DNA of 64,000 nucleotides from Neolewinella lacunae (GCF_014349155.1 NZ_JACSIT010000135.1:1-64000), one strand, 5' to 3'; positions 18,790-27,726 are shown, numbered from the stretch's first letter. The notes: generated by a model from the sequence alone, not told the origin. A program made the numbers and translations.

Positions 18790-20016
18790 ATGAAGATCCT
18801 ACTACTGACCAAGAAATTCCCCTACCCACTCAAGGATGGCGAAAGCCAGGCCATTCACGGCCTCAGCAAGAGTTTGAGCGAGCTGGGTTGTGAGGTAAGC
18901 CTGCTGGCCATGAATACCAGCAAGCACTTTTTCGCCGGCCAGGTACTCCCCGATAAGATGAGCCACTACCGCGAAGTGCGCACCGTGAGCGTCAACAACG
19001 AACTGGGCCTGTTCGACGCTGCGCACAACCTCGTCCGGGGAACTTCCTACCACATCAGTCGCTTCGATTTGCCCGACTACCACTCCGCCCTCGCCCGCTG
19101 GTTGATGGAGGAGACCTTCGACGTGGTACAGCTCGAAACCCTCTACCTCGCTCCCTACATTCCCACCATCCGCAAGCACTCCGAAGCCCAGGTGGTCATG
19201 CGCTCCCACAACGTGGAACACGAAATCTGGGAACGCTGCAGCGAAAACATCCGCTTTGCCCCCAAACGCTGGTACCTGCGCCACCTCACCCGGCAGCTGG
19301 CCGAATACGAGCGGCAACAACTTAACCAGTACGATCTGCTGCTGCCCATCACCGGCCGCGACGAGCGGCACTTCAAGGCCCTCGGCTTCCGGGGCGAAAG
19401 CATGGTCTTGCCCATTGGCCTGGATACCGTTTGCGGAGAGCCCCGCTACGACAGTTACAGCAAGCCCCTCAGCCTCCACTTCATCGGTTCCCTCGATTGG
19501 CTGCCCAACCTCGAAGGGCTGCAGTGGTTCCTGAACGACGTCTGGCCGCAGGTCCACCGCCGTTTCCCGGAGCTGGAGTTCCACATTGCCGGCCGCAATA
19601 TGCCTCCTTCCCTCCAGGCATTGCGCATGAAGAACGTCATCATCCACGGCGAGGTGGAAAGCAGCTGCGACTTCGTAGCCGCCCACAGCATCAGCATCGT
19701 GCCCTTGCTCAGTGGCGGCGGAATGCGGGCCAAGATTCTGGAAGCCATGTCTTTGGGCCGCGTCGTCATCTCTACCTCCGTTGGCCTGGAAGGCATCAGC
19801 GCCAAACACCGCCGTGATCTTTTCATTGCCGACACGGCTGGCCAGTTCGTCGAAGTGCTCAGCGAATGTCTGCTCCGGGGCCGCAAGCTGGAACGCATCG
19901 GCCGCGCTGCCGTGACTTGCTTCCAGAAGAAGTACGACCGCCGCGTTCTGGCCCAGCGCTTGCTCGATCGCTACGCCGCCCTCGTCAGCCGCGAAGAGGT
20001 GGAGACCATCGGGTGA
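18790..20016 (+). CDS. Glycosyltransferase, GT4 family (GT-B fold)
   Basis: The product is 408 residues. The N-terminal Rossmann half starts MKILLLTKKFPYPLKDGESQ; VVMRSHNVEHEIWER follows in the middle. The C-terminal half has the donor site with LHFIGSLDWLPNLEGLQWF, IHGEVES and the SIVPLLSGGGMRAKILEAMSLG loop, where the Glu contacts the nucleotide sugar. This is the classical retaining GT4 plan, used for envelope glycans or exopolysaccharide. It has no neighbour that reveals the sugar. Cytoplasmic or peripheral to the membrane. The ATG at 18790 matches the conserved N terminus. Confidence 0.9.
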   Translation: MKILLLTKKFPYPLKDGESQAIHGLSKSLSELGCEVSLLAMNTSKHFFAGQVLPDKMSHYREVRTVSVNNELGLFDAAHNLVRGTSYHISRFDLPDYHSALARWLMEETFDVVQLETLYLAPYIPTIRKHSEAQVVMRSHNVEHEIWERCSENIRFAPKRWYLRHLTRQLAEYERQQLNQYDLLLPITGRDERHFKALGFRGESMVLPIGLDTVCGEPRYDSYSKPLSLHFIGSLDWLPNLEGLQWFLNDVWPQVHRRFPELEFHIAGRNMPPSLQALRMKNVIIHGEVESSCDFVAAHSISIVPLLSGGGMRAKILEAMSLGRVVISTSVGLEGISAKHRRDLFIADTAGQFVEVLSECLLRGRKLERIGRAAVTCFQKKYDRRVLAQRLLDRYAALVSREEVETIG

Positions 20017-20099
20017 GCCCCTGCCCGGTGGATTGCACCACGGCCTTCTCCTAAGTTCTGGAAAGTACCGACCTAAGCCGATTGCCGTACCTTTGGCCC

Positions 20100-21203
20100 A
20101 TGCGCAGCTTCCTCAAAATTTCGGCCGGGCTCCTGGGGCTCCTCCTTCTTTACGTCGTAGGTATCCTGCTGTTTGGCACCTTTACCGACTGGACACCAAA
20201 GGGGACCCAAAGCCTGCCCGTCACCGCACCCGCAGCGGGGGCACCTGCTGGCATCCAGGACTCCGTGCTCCGCTTCGTTACCTGGAACGTGGGCTACGGC
20301 GGGATCGGGGACCAGGATTTTTTCTTCTACAACAAAGGCGATTTCTTCTGGACCAAGCCGGGCACGGTGCGCATGGCTAAAGCGCGCGTAGCGGCCAACG
20401 TTTTTGGACAAGAAGCCACCCTGAAAGCAAACGCCAGCGACTTCTACCTGCTTCAGGAGGTGGACACCGCCGCCCGCCGCAGCCACTACACCAACCAGGT
20501 GGCCAACGCCCGGCTGGCGCTGCCTGGCTACTTCGTCGCCTTCGCGCCCAATTTCCAAAGCCAGCGGGTGCCCCTGCCCCTGTTTCAGCCATGGGACCAT
20601 TACGGCTACGTGGTAAGCGGCCTGGTTTCTGCCGCACGCTACCCCGCCGCCAGCGCGGAGCGCGTCCAGTTGCCGGGGGAATTTCCCTGGCCGAGCCGCT
20701 TGTTTCACCTCGACCGTTGTGCGCTGCGCCAGCTTTATCCCGTGGGCAACGCGGGCAAGATGCTGGCCGTGTACAACATTCACCTTTCGGCCTACGATAA
20801 GGACGGATCCATCCGCCACCAGCAGATCGGGGCGCTGCGGGAACTGGCGCTGGCCGATTACGCGGCGGGACATTACGTCGTCATTGGCGGCGATTGGAAC
20901 CAGCTGCCGCCCGGCTTCAACTGGTTCAGCCTTAACCCTACCGTGGAACAGATCGAACTGCCCAAAGCCCTCGCCTTCGATTACCTGCCGCCGGGCTGGA
21001 AGTACGCCTACGACCCCGCTACGGCTACCGTCCGGGAAAGCGACGCCCCCTACGATGCGCACCGGAGCCTGAAATCAGTCATCGACTTTTTTGTTGTCAG
21101 TCCCAACCTGCGGATTCGCAGTGTGCGGGGCATTGATCAGGAGTTTATGTTCAGCGACCACCACCCGGTTTACCTCGAAGTGGAGTTGCTGGACAGCAAT
21201 TAG
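20100..21203 (+). CDS. Endonuclease/exonuclease/phosphatase (EEP) family protein, membrane-anchored
   Basis: The product is 367 residues. One N-terminal span (about 5-25, ISAGLLGLLLLYVVGILLFG) anchors or exports it. The EEP fold follows: TWNVGYGG (Asn), LLQEVD (metal-binding Glu), GGDWNQLP (Asp/Asn) and FSDHHPV (Asp-His pair) appear in the proper order. The family includes DNases, sphingomyelinases and inositol phosphatases; with an exported domain, a phosphodiesterase acting outside the cytoplasm is plausible. A TACCTTTG box lies only 5 bp upstream of the ATG, so the transcript may have a very short leader. Confidence 0.85.
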   Translation: MRSFLKISAGLLGLLLLYVVGILLFGTFTDWTPKGTQSLPVTAPAAGAPAGIQDSVLRFVTWNVGYGGIGDQDFFFYNKGDFFWTKPGTVRMAKARVAANVFGQEATLKANASDFYLLQEVDTAARRSHYTNQVANARLALPGYFVAFAPNFQSQRVPLPLFQPWDHYGYVVSGLVSAARYPAASAERVQLPGEFPWPSRLFHLDRCALRQLYPVGNAGKMLAVYNIHLSAYDKDGSIRHQQIGALRELALADYAAGHYVVIGGDWNQLPPGFNWFSLNPTVEQIELPKALAFDYLPPGWKYAYDPATATVRESDAPYDAHRSLKSVIDFFVVSPNLRIRSVRGIDQEFMFSDHHPVYLEVELLDSN

Positions 21204-21222
21204 ACGCCGGCCCCCGACCCAC

Positions 21223-21283
21223 CTTGCTGCTCCCCCGGTGGGGGTTGGGGGGCGTTCCTGCCCCGGCACCTGCGGCCGCGCCA
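21223..21283 (+). repeat. C/G-run hairpin joined to the 18-bp motif
   Basis: TGCTGCTCCCCCGGTGGGGG with GGTTGGGGGG runs leads into GCACCTGCGGCCGCGCCA (21266-21283, one mismatch to the exact motif). It points towards the lipoprotein gene 71 bp downstream. Confidence 0.7.
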
Positions 21284-21354
21284 TAAGATAAGAACCGACG
21301 GCACCCTACCTTTGCACTTCCTGCGCCCCCCGGCGCGGGCAAAAACCATCGAAG

Positions 21355-22200
21355 ATGAAACTGAGCGTACTATGTTTTTTCCTGGCCTGCGTACTCTTGG
21401 CCTGCAACCAATCGACTGAAACGGCCAACGCCTCTACGGCCGGAACGGATACCCTGGAGAGCAAGCGCATCACGCTGGAACCCGTGATGCTTTCCGGGGA
21501 AGAAAGCCCCAACCCCGCCGCGCCGGGTTTTGATGCGGCCAATTCCAACCCCCAGGCCATCAAGATCGCCGATAGCATCGTACACTTTCACGGGGGCCGC
21601 GCAGCCTACGACGCGGTGAATTACCTGCGCTGGAATTTTTTCGGGGCCCGCACCCTGCACTGGGACAAGCAAAACAGCCGCGTCCGGATTGAAGTACCCC
21701 AGAAAAATATGGTCTACCTCCTGGACTACAGCACCACGCCCCTGAGCGGGAAAGTGCGGAAGCTGGGCGACGAGATTGTGCAACCCGATACCCTGGCCAA
21801 GTACCTCCAGGAAGCCAATTCCATGTTCATCAATGACAGTTACTGGCTCGTCCAGCAGTTCAAGCTCAAAGACGCTGGTGTCACCCTGAAGCTGGTGGAG
21901 GAAGTACGCCTCGACCCCCAGGCCAAGCGGCCCAGCTACGTGATTGACCAAACCTTTGCCGGCGTCGGCGATACTCCCGGCAACCGCTACCGCCTGTTCG
22001 TTGATAAGGTCAGCTTCCGCATCAATACCTGGCAGTTTTTCCGCAACGCCGCCGATACGGAGCCCGCCATCGAAACCCCTTGGAAAGGCTACCTGCCCCA
22101 CCAGGGCATCCTGCTTTCCGGCGACCGCAGCGGCCGCTTTCAGCTGACCGACATCAGCGCCAGTAAAGACATCCCCGACCGGATTTTTGACGATTTTTAA
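21355..22200 (+). CDS. Lipoprotein of unknown function
   Basis: The product is 281 residues with a lipobox at VLLAC (Cys17). The mature part opens with a Ser/Thr/Ala-rich linker. It continues as a mainly beta protein with ADSIVHFHGGRAAYDAVNYLRWNFFGARTLHWD, a pattern seen in several Bacteroidota lipoproteins that may have a LolA-like half-barrel. The C terminus runs GRFQLTDISASKDIPDRIFDDF. I do not recognise a named family with certainty. A TACCTTTG box at 21307-21314 is 40 bp before the ATG and may be its -7 element. A REP-like array follows the stop. Confidence 0.7.
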   Translation: MKLSVLCFFLACVLLACNQSTETANASTAGTDTLESKRITLEPVMLSGEESPNPAAPGFDAANSNPQAIKIADSIVHFHGGRAAYDAVNYLRWNFFGARTLHWDKQNSRVRIEVPQKNMVYLLDYSTTPLSGKVRKLGDEIVQPDTLAKYLQEANSMFINDSYWLVQQFKLKDAGVTLKLVEEVRLDPQAKRPSYVIDQTFAGVGDTPGNRYRLFVDKVSFRINTWQFFRNAADTEPAIETPWKGYLPHQGILLSGDRSGRFQLTDISASKDIPDRIFDDF

Positions 22201-22235
22201 GCTGTACAAAAGCCGGAAAGGGCAGAAGGGGAGGG

Positions 22236-22520
22236 TCGGGCTAAAGCCGCGACAATACCTTGCACGGACCAAACACTCCATGAGCATGAAATACTGCGCA
22301 GCAAAACTCCGTGGGCAGAAGGGAGGGTCGGGCTAAAGCCGCGACAATACCTTGCGCGGACCAAACACTCCAGGAGCATGAAATACTGCGCAGCAAAACT
22401 CCGTGGGCAGAAGGGAGGGTCGGGCTAAAGCCGCGACAATACCTTGCGCGGACCAAACACTCCATGAACTCCATGCAACTCCATGGGCTAAAAACCAGCC
22501 AGACCGGAGGTCCGGATCCG
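22236..22520 (+). repeat. REP-like array 3: three 92-bp tandem units
   Basis: Core TCGGGCTAAAGCCGCGACAA starts at 22236, 22328 and 22420, exactly 92 bp apart; units differ by only a few bases. Each unit also carries GCGGACCAAACACTCCA, GCATGAAATACTGCGCAGCA and AACTCCGTGGGCAGAAGG. The array ends with AACTCCATGGGCTAAAAA and GACCGGAGGTCCGGATCC, as in array 2. It fills the whole gap between the convergent lipoprotein and AAA genes. Confidence 0.9.
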
Positions 22521-22527
22521 CGTTGGC

Positions 22528-25191
22528 CTAAAAGCCGATGCGCTTGCGCTGGATGGAGAGCTCTTTGGTATCCAGCTTGAGGTGTTCCACGTCGGCCTTG
22601 AGCAGGCGGGTAGGCTTGCTGTTGTCTTCCAGGGCGACGCCTTCTTCGGCCAGGCGCAGGTCGTGGCGGCGGATGATATCGACCACGATCTGCCGGACGG
22701 AGCGGGCATTGCCGAAGTAGGCGTCGCGGTACTTGTAGAGGAAGGCCAGGTAATCGTCCAGGTGCTTCAGGGCTGCGGGGCTGATCTGTACTTTCCGTTC
22801 GGCCAGGATGCGTTCGGCGATGGCCGTCAGTTGGGCGGGCTCGTAATCTTCGAACCGCAGGATTTTATCAAAGCGGCTGCTCAGGCCGGGGTTGGCCTTG
22901 AGGAATACGTCCATATTATCGGGGTAGCCGGCGACGCAGACGAAAAACTCTCCCCGCCGGTCTTCCATCCGCTTGAGCAAAGTCTGGATGGCTTCTTCGC
23001 CGAAGTCTCCCTGGTGGGTGCCTTTCTGGCTCAGGGCGTAGGCTTCGTCGATGAAGAGTACGCCGCCAATGGCTTCCTCTACTTTCTTGGCCGTCTTTTC
23101 CGCCGTTTGCCCCACGTAGCCTGCCACCATGCCCTGCCGGTCGGTTTCCACGATGTGCCCGCGTTCGAGGATGCCGAGCGCGTTGTAGAGCATGGCCAGG
23201 ATGCGGGCCACGGTGGTTTTGCCCGTGCCGGGATTGCCGATCAAGACGGTATGGAGGTGGAAAGCGTTGAGTACATCGCGGCCATTCTGGCGGTAGTAGC
23301 GAACCAGGCTGACGAGTTCACGCAGCTGGATTTTGACGTTTTCCATCCCGATGAGGCCGTCCAGTTCCGCCAACGTTTCTTCCAGCAAAACCTCGTTGAT
23401 GGGGATGGCCGGCCGTTGGGGCTTGCTGATGCCGTTGATTCTTTCTACGTCCTCGAGCCGGATGGTACTGATCTCGTCTTTGTCTAACTCGGTTACTCCT
23501 GCTTCATTTTCCATGATGCGCAGGGCCATCTGGATCTTGGCTTTCTCCACCAGGTCGTGGACGAAGCGGGCGTTGCCAAAGGCTTTATCCCGTTCCCGGA
23601 AAGCTTTGATGATCACTTCATCGATTTTCGCCTTGGCGCGTACGGACAGTTGCACGCCGATCTGCTCGGCGGCATAGTCGGCAATGGCGCTGAGCTCCTG
23701 GGGTACGAAGTCGCGGAAATCGTAGTGGTGCTTGAAGCGCGATTTGAGGCCGGAGTTGCTGTCTAAGAAACGCTTCATTTCATCGGGGTAACCCGCCACG
23801 ATGATGGCGATGTCTCCCGTTCCGCTGGACATTTCCTTGACCAGGATTTCGATCACTTCGCGCCCGAAGTCTTTGCCATCGTCGTTGCTGCGGGCCAGCG
23901 CGTAGGCCTCGTCGATGAACAGTACGCCGCCGCGGGCACGGTCAATCACCTCACGGGTTTTGGGTGCGGTTTGGCCGATGTATTCCCCGACCAGGTCAAC
24001 GCGGTCGGCCACCACGGTGTGGCCGCTGGAGAGTAGACCCATTTTGCGGTAGAGCTGCCCCATCATCCGGGCTACGGTGGTTTTTCCCGTCCCCGGATTC
24101 CCGCTAAAGACGGAGTGGACCTCAATGCCCTGGTCCATCGGGAACCCGCGCCGCTGCCGCATCTGGAGAAAGCGGATGTAAATGGCGTGTTCTTTAATTT
24201 GCTGTTTGACCTGGTGCAAACCGGTAAGTGCTTCGAGCCGGCCCATGATGGTCTCGAAGCTTTCGGTGACTTCGTGGTTCGGCGGGGCCAGGACCAGGGT
24301 GCTGTCATCTCCGGGCAGGAACACGGGTGGGTTGCCGGGCAGGGCTTCGTCGTCGACCAAAAACGGAATGGTGGCCACCAGCTTATCGAGGAAGACAATG
24401 TCGGCCGAATAGGCATCAATGCGCCAAAGATTGGGGTTGGCCGCACCCCAGCCTGCCGTGATTTTGATGATTTCCTGGCCGGCTTTGATCTGTTGCAGGC
24501 GGATGATCTGCCCCTTCAGATCGCGGGCCCGGTTGTGAAACTTGGTGAACAGCTCCAGGTGCCAGTCATTGCTGGGCTGGAGGTTTTTGAACGTTAGTTC
24601 AACGTAGATGTAGCGGGTTTCTTTGACGGAGAACTCCTTGAGGTACACCCGGTCGTCTTCTAGCACGTCGTCGTAAGGGCCTTCGTAGAGGCGGGCACTC
24701 TGGAGGTGCAGGTAGTTATCGACGGACTCCCGGATGTTCCAATCGTCTTCCAGTTCCTCCGGTATTTCGTCGGTGGCCTCAATGACGTAAAAGTATTTAC
24801 TCCCCAGTTTTTTGCCGTCCAGGTAGGCTTCCCAGTAGTAGGTCCCCTGTTTCCAAAAGGTGCCCTTTTTCTGGTTGCCCCAGCCTTCCCGCAGGTAAAC
24901 GACGTGGTCGAACTTACTGATTTCCCGCTCAATGGTGAGGGTGCAGATGTCGGTTTTCGACTTCTCTTCCACCTTAAAGCACTTGAGATCGACGCGCAGC
25001 GACCAGTCGGCGAGATCAAAATTTTTGTTGTAGAGCGAGAGTTCCGTGTAGATGTAGGCCGTCTCGTTGCGGTCAAACACCTGCCGGTATTTTTTCACGT
25101 TTTCCCACAGGTACTCTGTGGAATTATAGACCTTCAGCTCTTTGAATTTAAAGGGAAGGTGTTCGGCGATTTGGTCTTGGCCAGTCTGCAT
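22528..25191 (-). CDS. Double-AAA CbbX/SpoVK-type ATPase with duplicated N-terminal beta modules
   Basis: The product is 887 residues. Residues about 18-138 and 164-280 are two related beta-rich modules: both contain a Tyr-Ile-Tyr-x-Glu-Leu strand, an Asp-Trp-x-Leu strand and a Gly-Trp-Gly turn. Two CbbX-type AAA+ domains follow: Walker A GNPGTGKTT at 364-372 and 652-660, Walker B FIDEAY at 425-430 and 713-718, pore-like YIGQT/YVGQT at 404 and 692, and SRF sensor motifs in GLKSRF and GLSSRF. CbbX proteins remodel partners such as Rubisco; SpoVK-like copies in other bacteria are unexplained. No Rubisco gene is present. The gene stands alone, its upstream region full of hairpins. The target is unknown. 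Confidence 0.88.
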   Translation of the reverse strand: MQTGQDQIAEHLPFKFKELKVYNSTEYLWENVKKYRQVFDRNETAYIYTELSLYNKNFDLADWSLRVDLKCFKVEEKSKTDICTLTIEREISKFDHVVYLREGWGNQKKGTFWKQGTYYWEAYLDGKKLGSKYFYVIEATDEIPEELEDDWNIRESVDNYLHLQSARLYEGPYDDVLEDDRVYLKEFSVKETRYIYVELTFKNLQPSNDWHLELFTKFHNRARDLKGQIIRLQQIKAGQEIIKITAGWGAANPNLWRIDAYSADIVFLDKLVATIPFLVDDEALPGNPPVFLPGDDSTLVLAPPNHEVTESFETIMGRLEALTGLHQVKQQIKEHAIYIRFLQMRQRRGFPMDQGIEVHSVFSGNPGTGKTTVARMMGQLYRKMGLLSSGHTVVADRVDLVGEYIGQTAPKTREVIDRARGGVLFIDEAYALARSNDDGKDFGREVIEILVKEMSSGTGDIAIIVAGYPDEMKRFLDSNSGLKSRFKHHYDFRDFVPQELSAIADYAAEQIGVQLSVRAKAKIDEVIIKAFRERDKAFGNARFVHDLVEKAKIQMALRIMENEAGVTELDKDEISTIRLEDVERINGISKPQRPAIPINEVLLEETLAELDGLIGMENVKIQLRELVSLVRYYRQNGRDVLNAFHLHTVLIGNPGTGKTTVARILAMLYNALGILERGHIVETDRQGMVAGYVGQTAEKTAKKVEEAIGGVLFIDEAYALSQKGTHQGDFGEEAIQTLLKRMEDRRGEFFVCVAGYPDNMDVFLKANPGLSSRFDKILRFEDYEPAQLTAIAERILAERKVQISPAALKHLDDYLAFLYKYRDAYFGNARSVRQIVVDIIRRHDLRLAEEGVALEDNSKPTRLLKADVEHLKLDTKELSIQRKRIGF

Positions 25192-25224
25192 GGAGAGTAA
25201 AGAAAATATTAATTATGCTTCCGT

Positions 25225-25437
25225 GCAAGTAATCGCGGGGGAATGTGCGAACGGGGTACAAAGTGATTGGCACTTGCTGGCTCCGGGAACAAAGAAGGCG
25301 CGTCAGTAAATACCTGACGCGCCCTAAAACCACCTATCTAAACTTGGCTCCGGCTGGTTCCGCCGGGGCCAGATTTGACGGATGCGAACCTAACCGAGCG
25401 GGTGAAAATTGGTTGCGGCACGGGCAGATTTTTTTTT
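25225..25437. ncRNA. Candidate structured RNA or leader in the AAA/YkuK divergent space
   Basis: Three hairpins lie in series: 25225-25277 (GCAAGT-AATC with GATT-GGC-ACTTGC), 25297-25323 (a perfect 10-bp stem GGCGCGTCAG/CTGACGCGCC, 7-base loop) and 25345-25371 (TGGCTCCGGC/GCCGGGGCCA). A run of nine T follows at 25429-25437 on the plus strand. On the minus strand the same stems would form the 5' leader of the AAA gene. It could be a plus-strand small RNA or a minus-strand leader. I found no RNase P, tmRNA or SRP landmark. Confidence 0.35.
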
Positions 25438-25461
25438 GGCGTCCTACTGACATTCCGATTT

Positions 25462-25480
25462 GGGCGCTCAACGCAGGTGC
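25462..25480 (-). repeat. 18-bp motif, 19-base variant
   Basis: GCACCTGCGTTGAGCGCCC on the minus strand, one base longer in the spacer; 270 bp before the AAA gene and co-oriented with it. Bases 25481-25640 beyond it are GC-rich, fold readily and hold no gene. Confidence 0.5.
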
Positions 25481-25644
25481 CGGGGAAGTCGGATAAGCCC
25501 CCCGGACTCCCGGCCACGACGGTCCCCCACCCGCAGAGATGAACCTGCGTGGAGGGCAGCTTCAACCCAGCCTTAACGGGGGGCAGCAGGGGAAGGAGCT
25601 ACCCGTGCAGCCCCTTCGGCAGCGGGTAAACCCCGCATTAAATT

Positions 25645-25677
25645 TTTGTAAATGCCCTGATGCGCAACTTTAATTTG
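25645..25677 (+). promoter_or_regulatory. Possible Bacteroidota-type promoter for ykuK
   Basis: TTTG at 25645-25648, a 21-base spacer, then TTAATTTG (one mismatch to TAnnTTTG) at 25670-25677, 40 bp before the ATG. The spacer is a little longer than the usual 19. Confidence 0.35.
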
Positions 25678-25717
25678 CTCACTTTGGGTTACTTTGGCGA
25701 ACCAGAACCTTTCAACT

Positions 25718-26212
25718 ATGAATGTACCTACGTTGACGGAGATGAAATGGCGGCGCTACGACGGCCGCAAACTCGAAGTCCCCGTCGTCGAAGCCGTCCG
25801 CCAAACCCTCATCAAAGAGCGGGAAGCGGGCCACCGCCTCAAGGTTTGCATCGGGACTGATAGCCAGGTCCGGGGCTCGGTTACGGAGTTTGCCACCGTC
25901 ATCGTTTTCCTCCGCGAAAAGAAGGGCGGCTTCATGTTCATCGCCAATTACAAGAGCGAACAAGACATGAGCATTCGCGAACGCATGATTTTGGAGGTCG
26001 CCCGGTCGGTGGAAATCGCTTACGCCCTTTGTAATCTCCTGGACGAGCACAAGGTGGAACTGGAAGTCCACGCCGACATCAATACCGACCCCCACTTCAA
26101 ATCCAATACGGCCCTGACCGAGGCCATGGGTTACATTCTGGGGATGGGCTTTGCCTTCAAGGCCAAGCCCGATGCGTTCGCCAGTTCGGCCTGTGCGGAT
26201 AAGGTATGCTAG
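25718..26212 (+). CDS. YkuK/DUF458 RNase H-like protein
   Basis: The product is 164 residues, the usual size. The RNase H-like fold shows in VCIGTDSQVRGSVTEFATVIVF (acidic strand), the MSIRERMILEVARSVEIA helix, VELEVHADINTDPHFKSN (second acidic strand) and a C-terminal FKAKPDAFASSACADKV. The family occurs in Bacilli and Bacteroidota; its substrate is unknown, although a nuclease role is suggested by the fold. The ATG at 25718 is chosen over an in-frame TTG 24 bp upstream. It stands alone, diverging from the AAA ATPase gene. Confidence 0.85.
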   Translation: MNVPTLTEMKWRRYDGRKLEVPVVEAVRQTLIKEREAGHRLKVCIGTDSQVRGSVTEFATVIVFLREKKGGFMFIANYKSEQDMSIRERMILEVARSVEIAYALCNLLDEHKVELEVHADINTDPHFKSNTALTEAMGYILGMGFAFKAKPDAFASSACADKVC

Positions 26213-26231
26213 TGGGCCTCCGGAGGGCTTG

Positions 26232-26299
26232 CCCCGGATTCCGGGTGTGGTGCATCCTCGTTTGGGAGCACCCCCGGATTCCGGGTGCTGCGCATCCTC
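26232..26299 (+). repeat. Direct repeat pair, CCCCGGATTCCGGGTG type
   Basis: Two copies of CCCCGGATTCCGGGTG followed by nnGnGCATCCTC, at 26232-26259 and 26272-26299, 40 bp apart. Each contains the palindrome CCGGATTCCGG. They lie in the convergent gap between ykuK and the MATE gene. Confidence 0.7.
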
Positions 26300-26397
26300 C
26301 ATCCGGAGTTATTCCGGTTGGTGCCTTGCCTGGGCCAGCAGGAGCAATTCTCCATAGGCATGGGTAATCGGACTGTAAACCAGGACGCCCTTACTCC

Positions 26398-27726
26398 CTA
26401 ACTCCGCCAGCGCGGCCGGCGGAAGAAAATGAGCGAAAGGATAAAAAGGGCGATCCAGTAAAGCATTTCAACGGACCAGGCCCAGACCATCGTCCCCCAC
26501 GGTACGCGCACCACCACAAAAATCAGTATCACGTACCCTATCGCACAGGCGAATTGCATGCCCAGGGCCAGGCCCGTTTCTCCCGCCCCGATCAAACCGT
26601 TGAAGAAGATGCTGCCGAAGCTAAAAGTGGTCAAAATCCCCCAAAGCACCCAAAAAACGGGGTAGGCGGCCTCAATCAGGTAGGCGCGCTCATCGCCCAG
26701 GATAGGGTAGAGCACCTGGGTAGGAAAAATGAGCAAGGGCATAATCAGCACGGTGGTAATGACCAGGCAGAGCAGGGAAGTCTTCCAGAGCACGGTCTTG
26801 ACCTTGTGTGGTTTGCCTGCCCCGACGAAATAGCTGGCCATGGTATTGATGCCCGTACAAAAGCCCCAGGCAGGTACCGAAAGAATCAGGTAAACGATCC
26901 GTACGATGTTGGTGACGGCCAGGGCCCGTTCCCCGAAGTTATCGACGAGGCCGAAAAACACGAAAGCACTGCCGAGGCCTACGACCGACATGGCTACAAT
27001 GGGCACCGAAATGCCAATGATGTCTTTGATGATGGCCGGATCCCACTTCGGCAATTTAAATATGTTGTAGATCCGGTTCTTTTTGTCAAAGGCCATGTAC
27101 ACCAGGAACACCAGCAGGGCCACGTATTCGGCGATGGTGCTGGCCAGGCCGGCACCCGCAATTCCCATTTCTGGAAAACCGTACATGCCGAAAATCAGCG
27201 CCCGATCCAGAAAAATATTGGTAATGGCCAGGATGAAGGTGTCCACGATAATGAAGGTGGGGCGCGCAATACCCGTATACAAGGCAATGCAGGCTACGCC
27301 CAGATAGCTGGCAAATACCCCCCATTTGCGGGTCTCCAGGTACTCTAAAGACTTGTAGAAAATGATGTCCGAATCCACCAGGCTGGCAAACAACCAGTAG
27401 GAACCGTAAGTCATGAACAAGAAAAGCAGGGCGGCCAGCACCAACTCAAAATAGACCGTACTGTAGAAAGTCCGGCCTACCGTACCCGGCTGTTTTTGCC
27501 CCGAGCGGCGGGCCATCAGGATCTGCCCGCCGCGGCTGAAACCGAAGCCGATGGCCGCCACAATGATGTAAAAAGTGGACACGAAGCCAATGGCCGCGAA
27601 GTCCTCTTCTCCTTTGTAGTAAAGGAAAACGCTATCCGTCATCGCCACCACGTTCTGGGCGGCACTGCCGATGATGATCGGGAGGGACACCTTCCAGATA
27701 TCGCGGTATGAGGTAGTCAGCTTCAC
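26398..27726 (-). CDS. MATE family efflux transporter
   Basis: The product is 442 residues with about twelve hydrophobic spans. It begins MKLTTSYRDIWKVSLPIIIGSAAQNVVAMTDS, the N-terminal MATE pattern (Leu-Pro-x-x-x-Gly-x-x-x-Gln plus the Asp of span 1). A second copy of the fold starts near WDPAIIKDIIGISVPIVAMSV. MATE proteins export cationic drugs or metabolites using a sodium or proton gradient. The start is GTG at 27726; a TATCTTCG -7-like box lies only 6 bp upstream (27733-27740), suggesting a very short leader. proC ends 74 bp upstream on the same strand. Confidence 0.92.
   Translation of the reverse strand: MKLTTSYRDIWKVSLPIIIGSAAQNVVAMTDSVFLYYKGEEDFAAIGFVSTFYIIVAAIGFGFSRGGQILMARRSGQKQPGTVGRTFYSTVYFELVLAALLFLFMTYGSYWLFASLVDSDIIFYKSLEYLETRKWGVFASYLGVACIALYTGIARPTFIIVDTFILAITNIFLDRALIFGMYGFPEMGIAGAGLASTIAEYVALLVFLVYMAFDKKNRIYNIFKLPKWDPAIIKDIIGISVPIVAMSVVGLGSAFVFFGLVDNFGERALAVTNIVRIVYLILSVPAWGFCTGINTMASYFVGAGKPHKVKTVLWKTSLLCLVITTVLIMPLLIFPTQVLYPILGDERAYLIEAAYPVFWVLWGILTTFSFGSIFFNGLIGAGETGLALGMQFACAIGYVILIFVVVRVPWGTMVWAWSVEMLYWIALFILSLIFFRRPRWRS

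Noticed and set aside
25481-25640. RNase P RNA, because GGCTTATCCG on the minus strand recalls its 3' end
   Set aside because: The conserved 5' GAGGAAAGTCCGG and ACAGAA elements are absent.
26309-26412. Gene remnant on the minus strand reading LAELGSKGVLVYSPITHAYG
   Set aside because: The frame runs on from within the MATE gene for about 35 codons and stops; the MATE protein is complete without it and no family could be confirmed.
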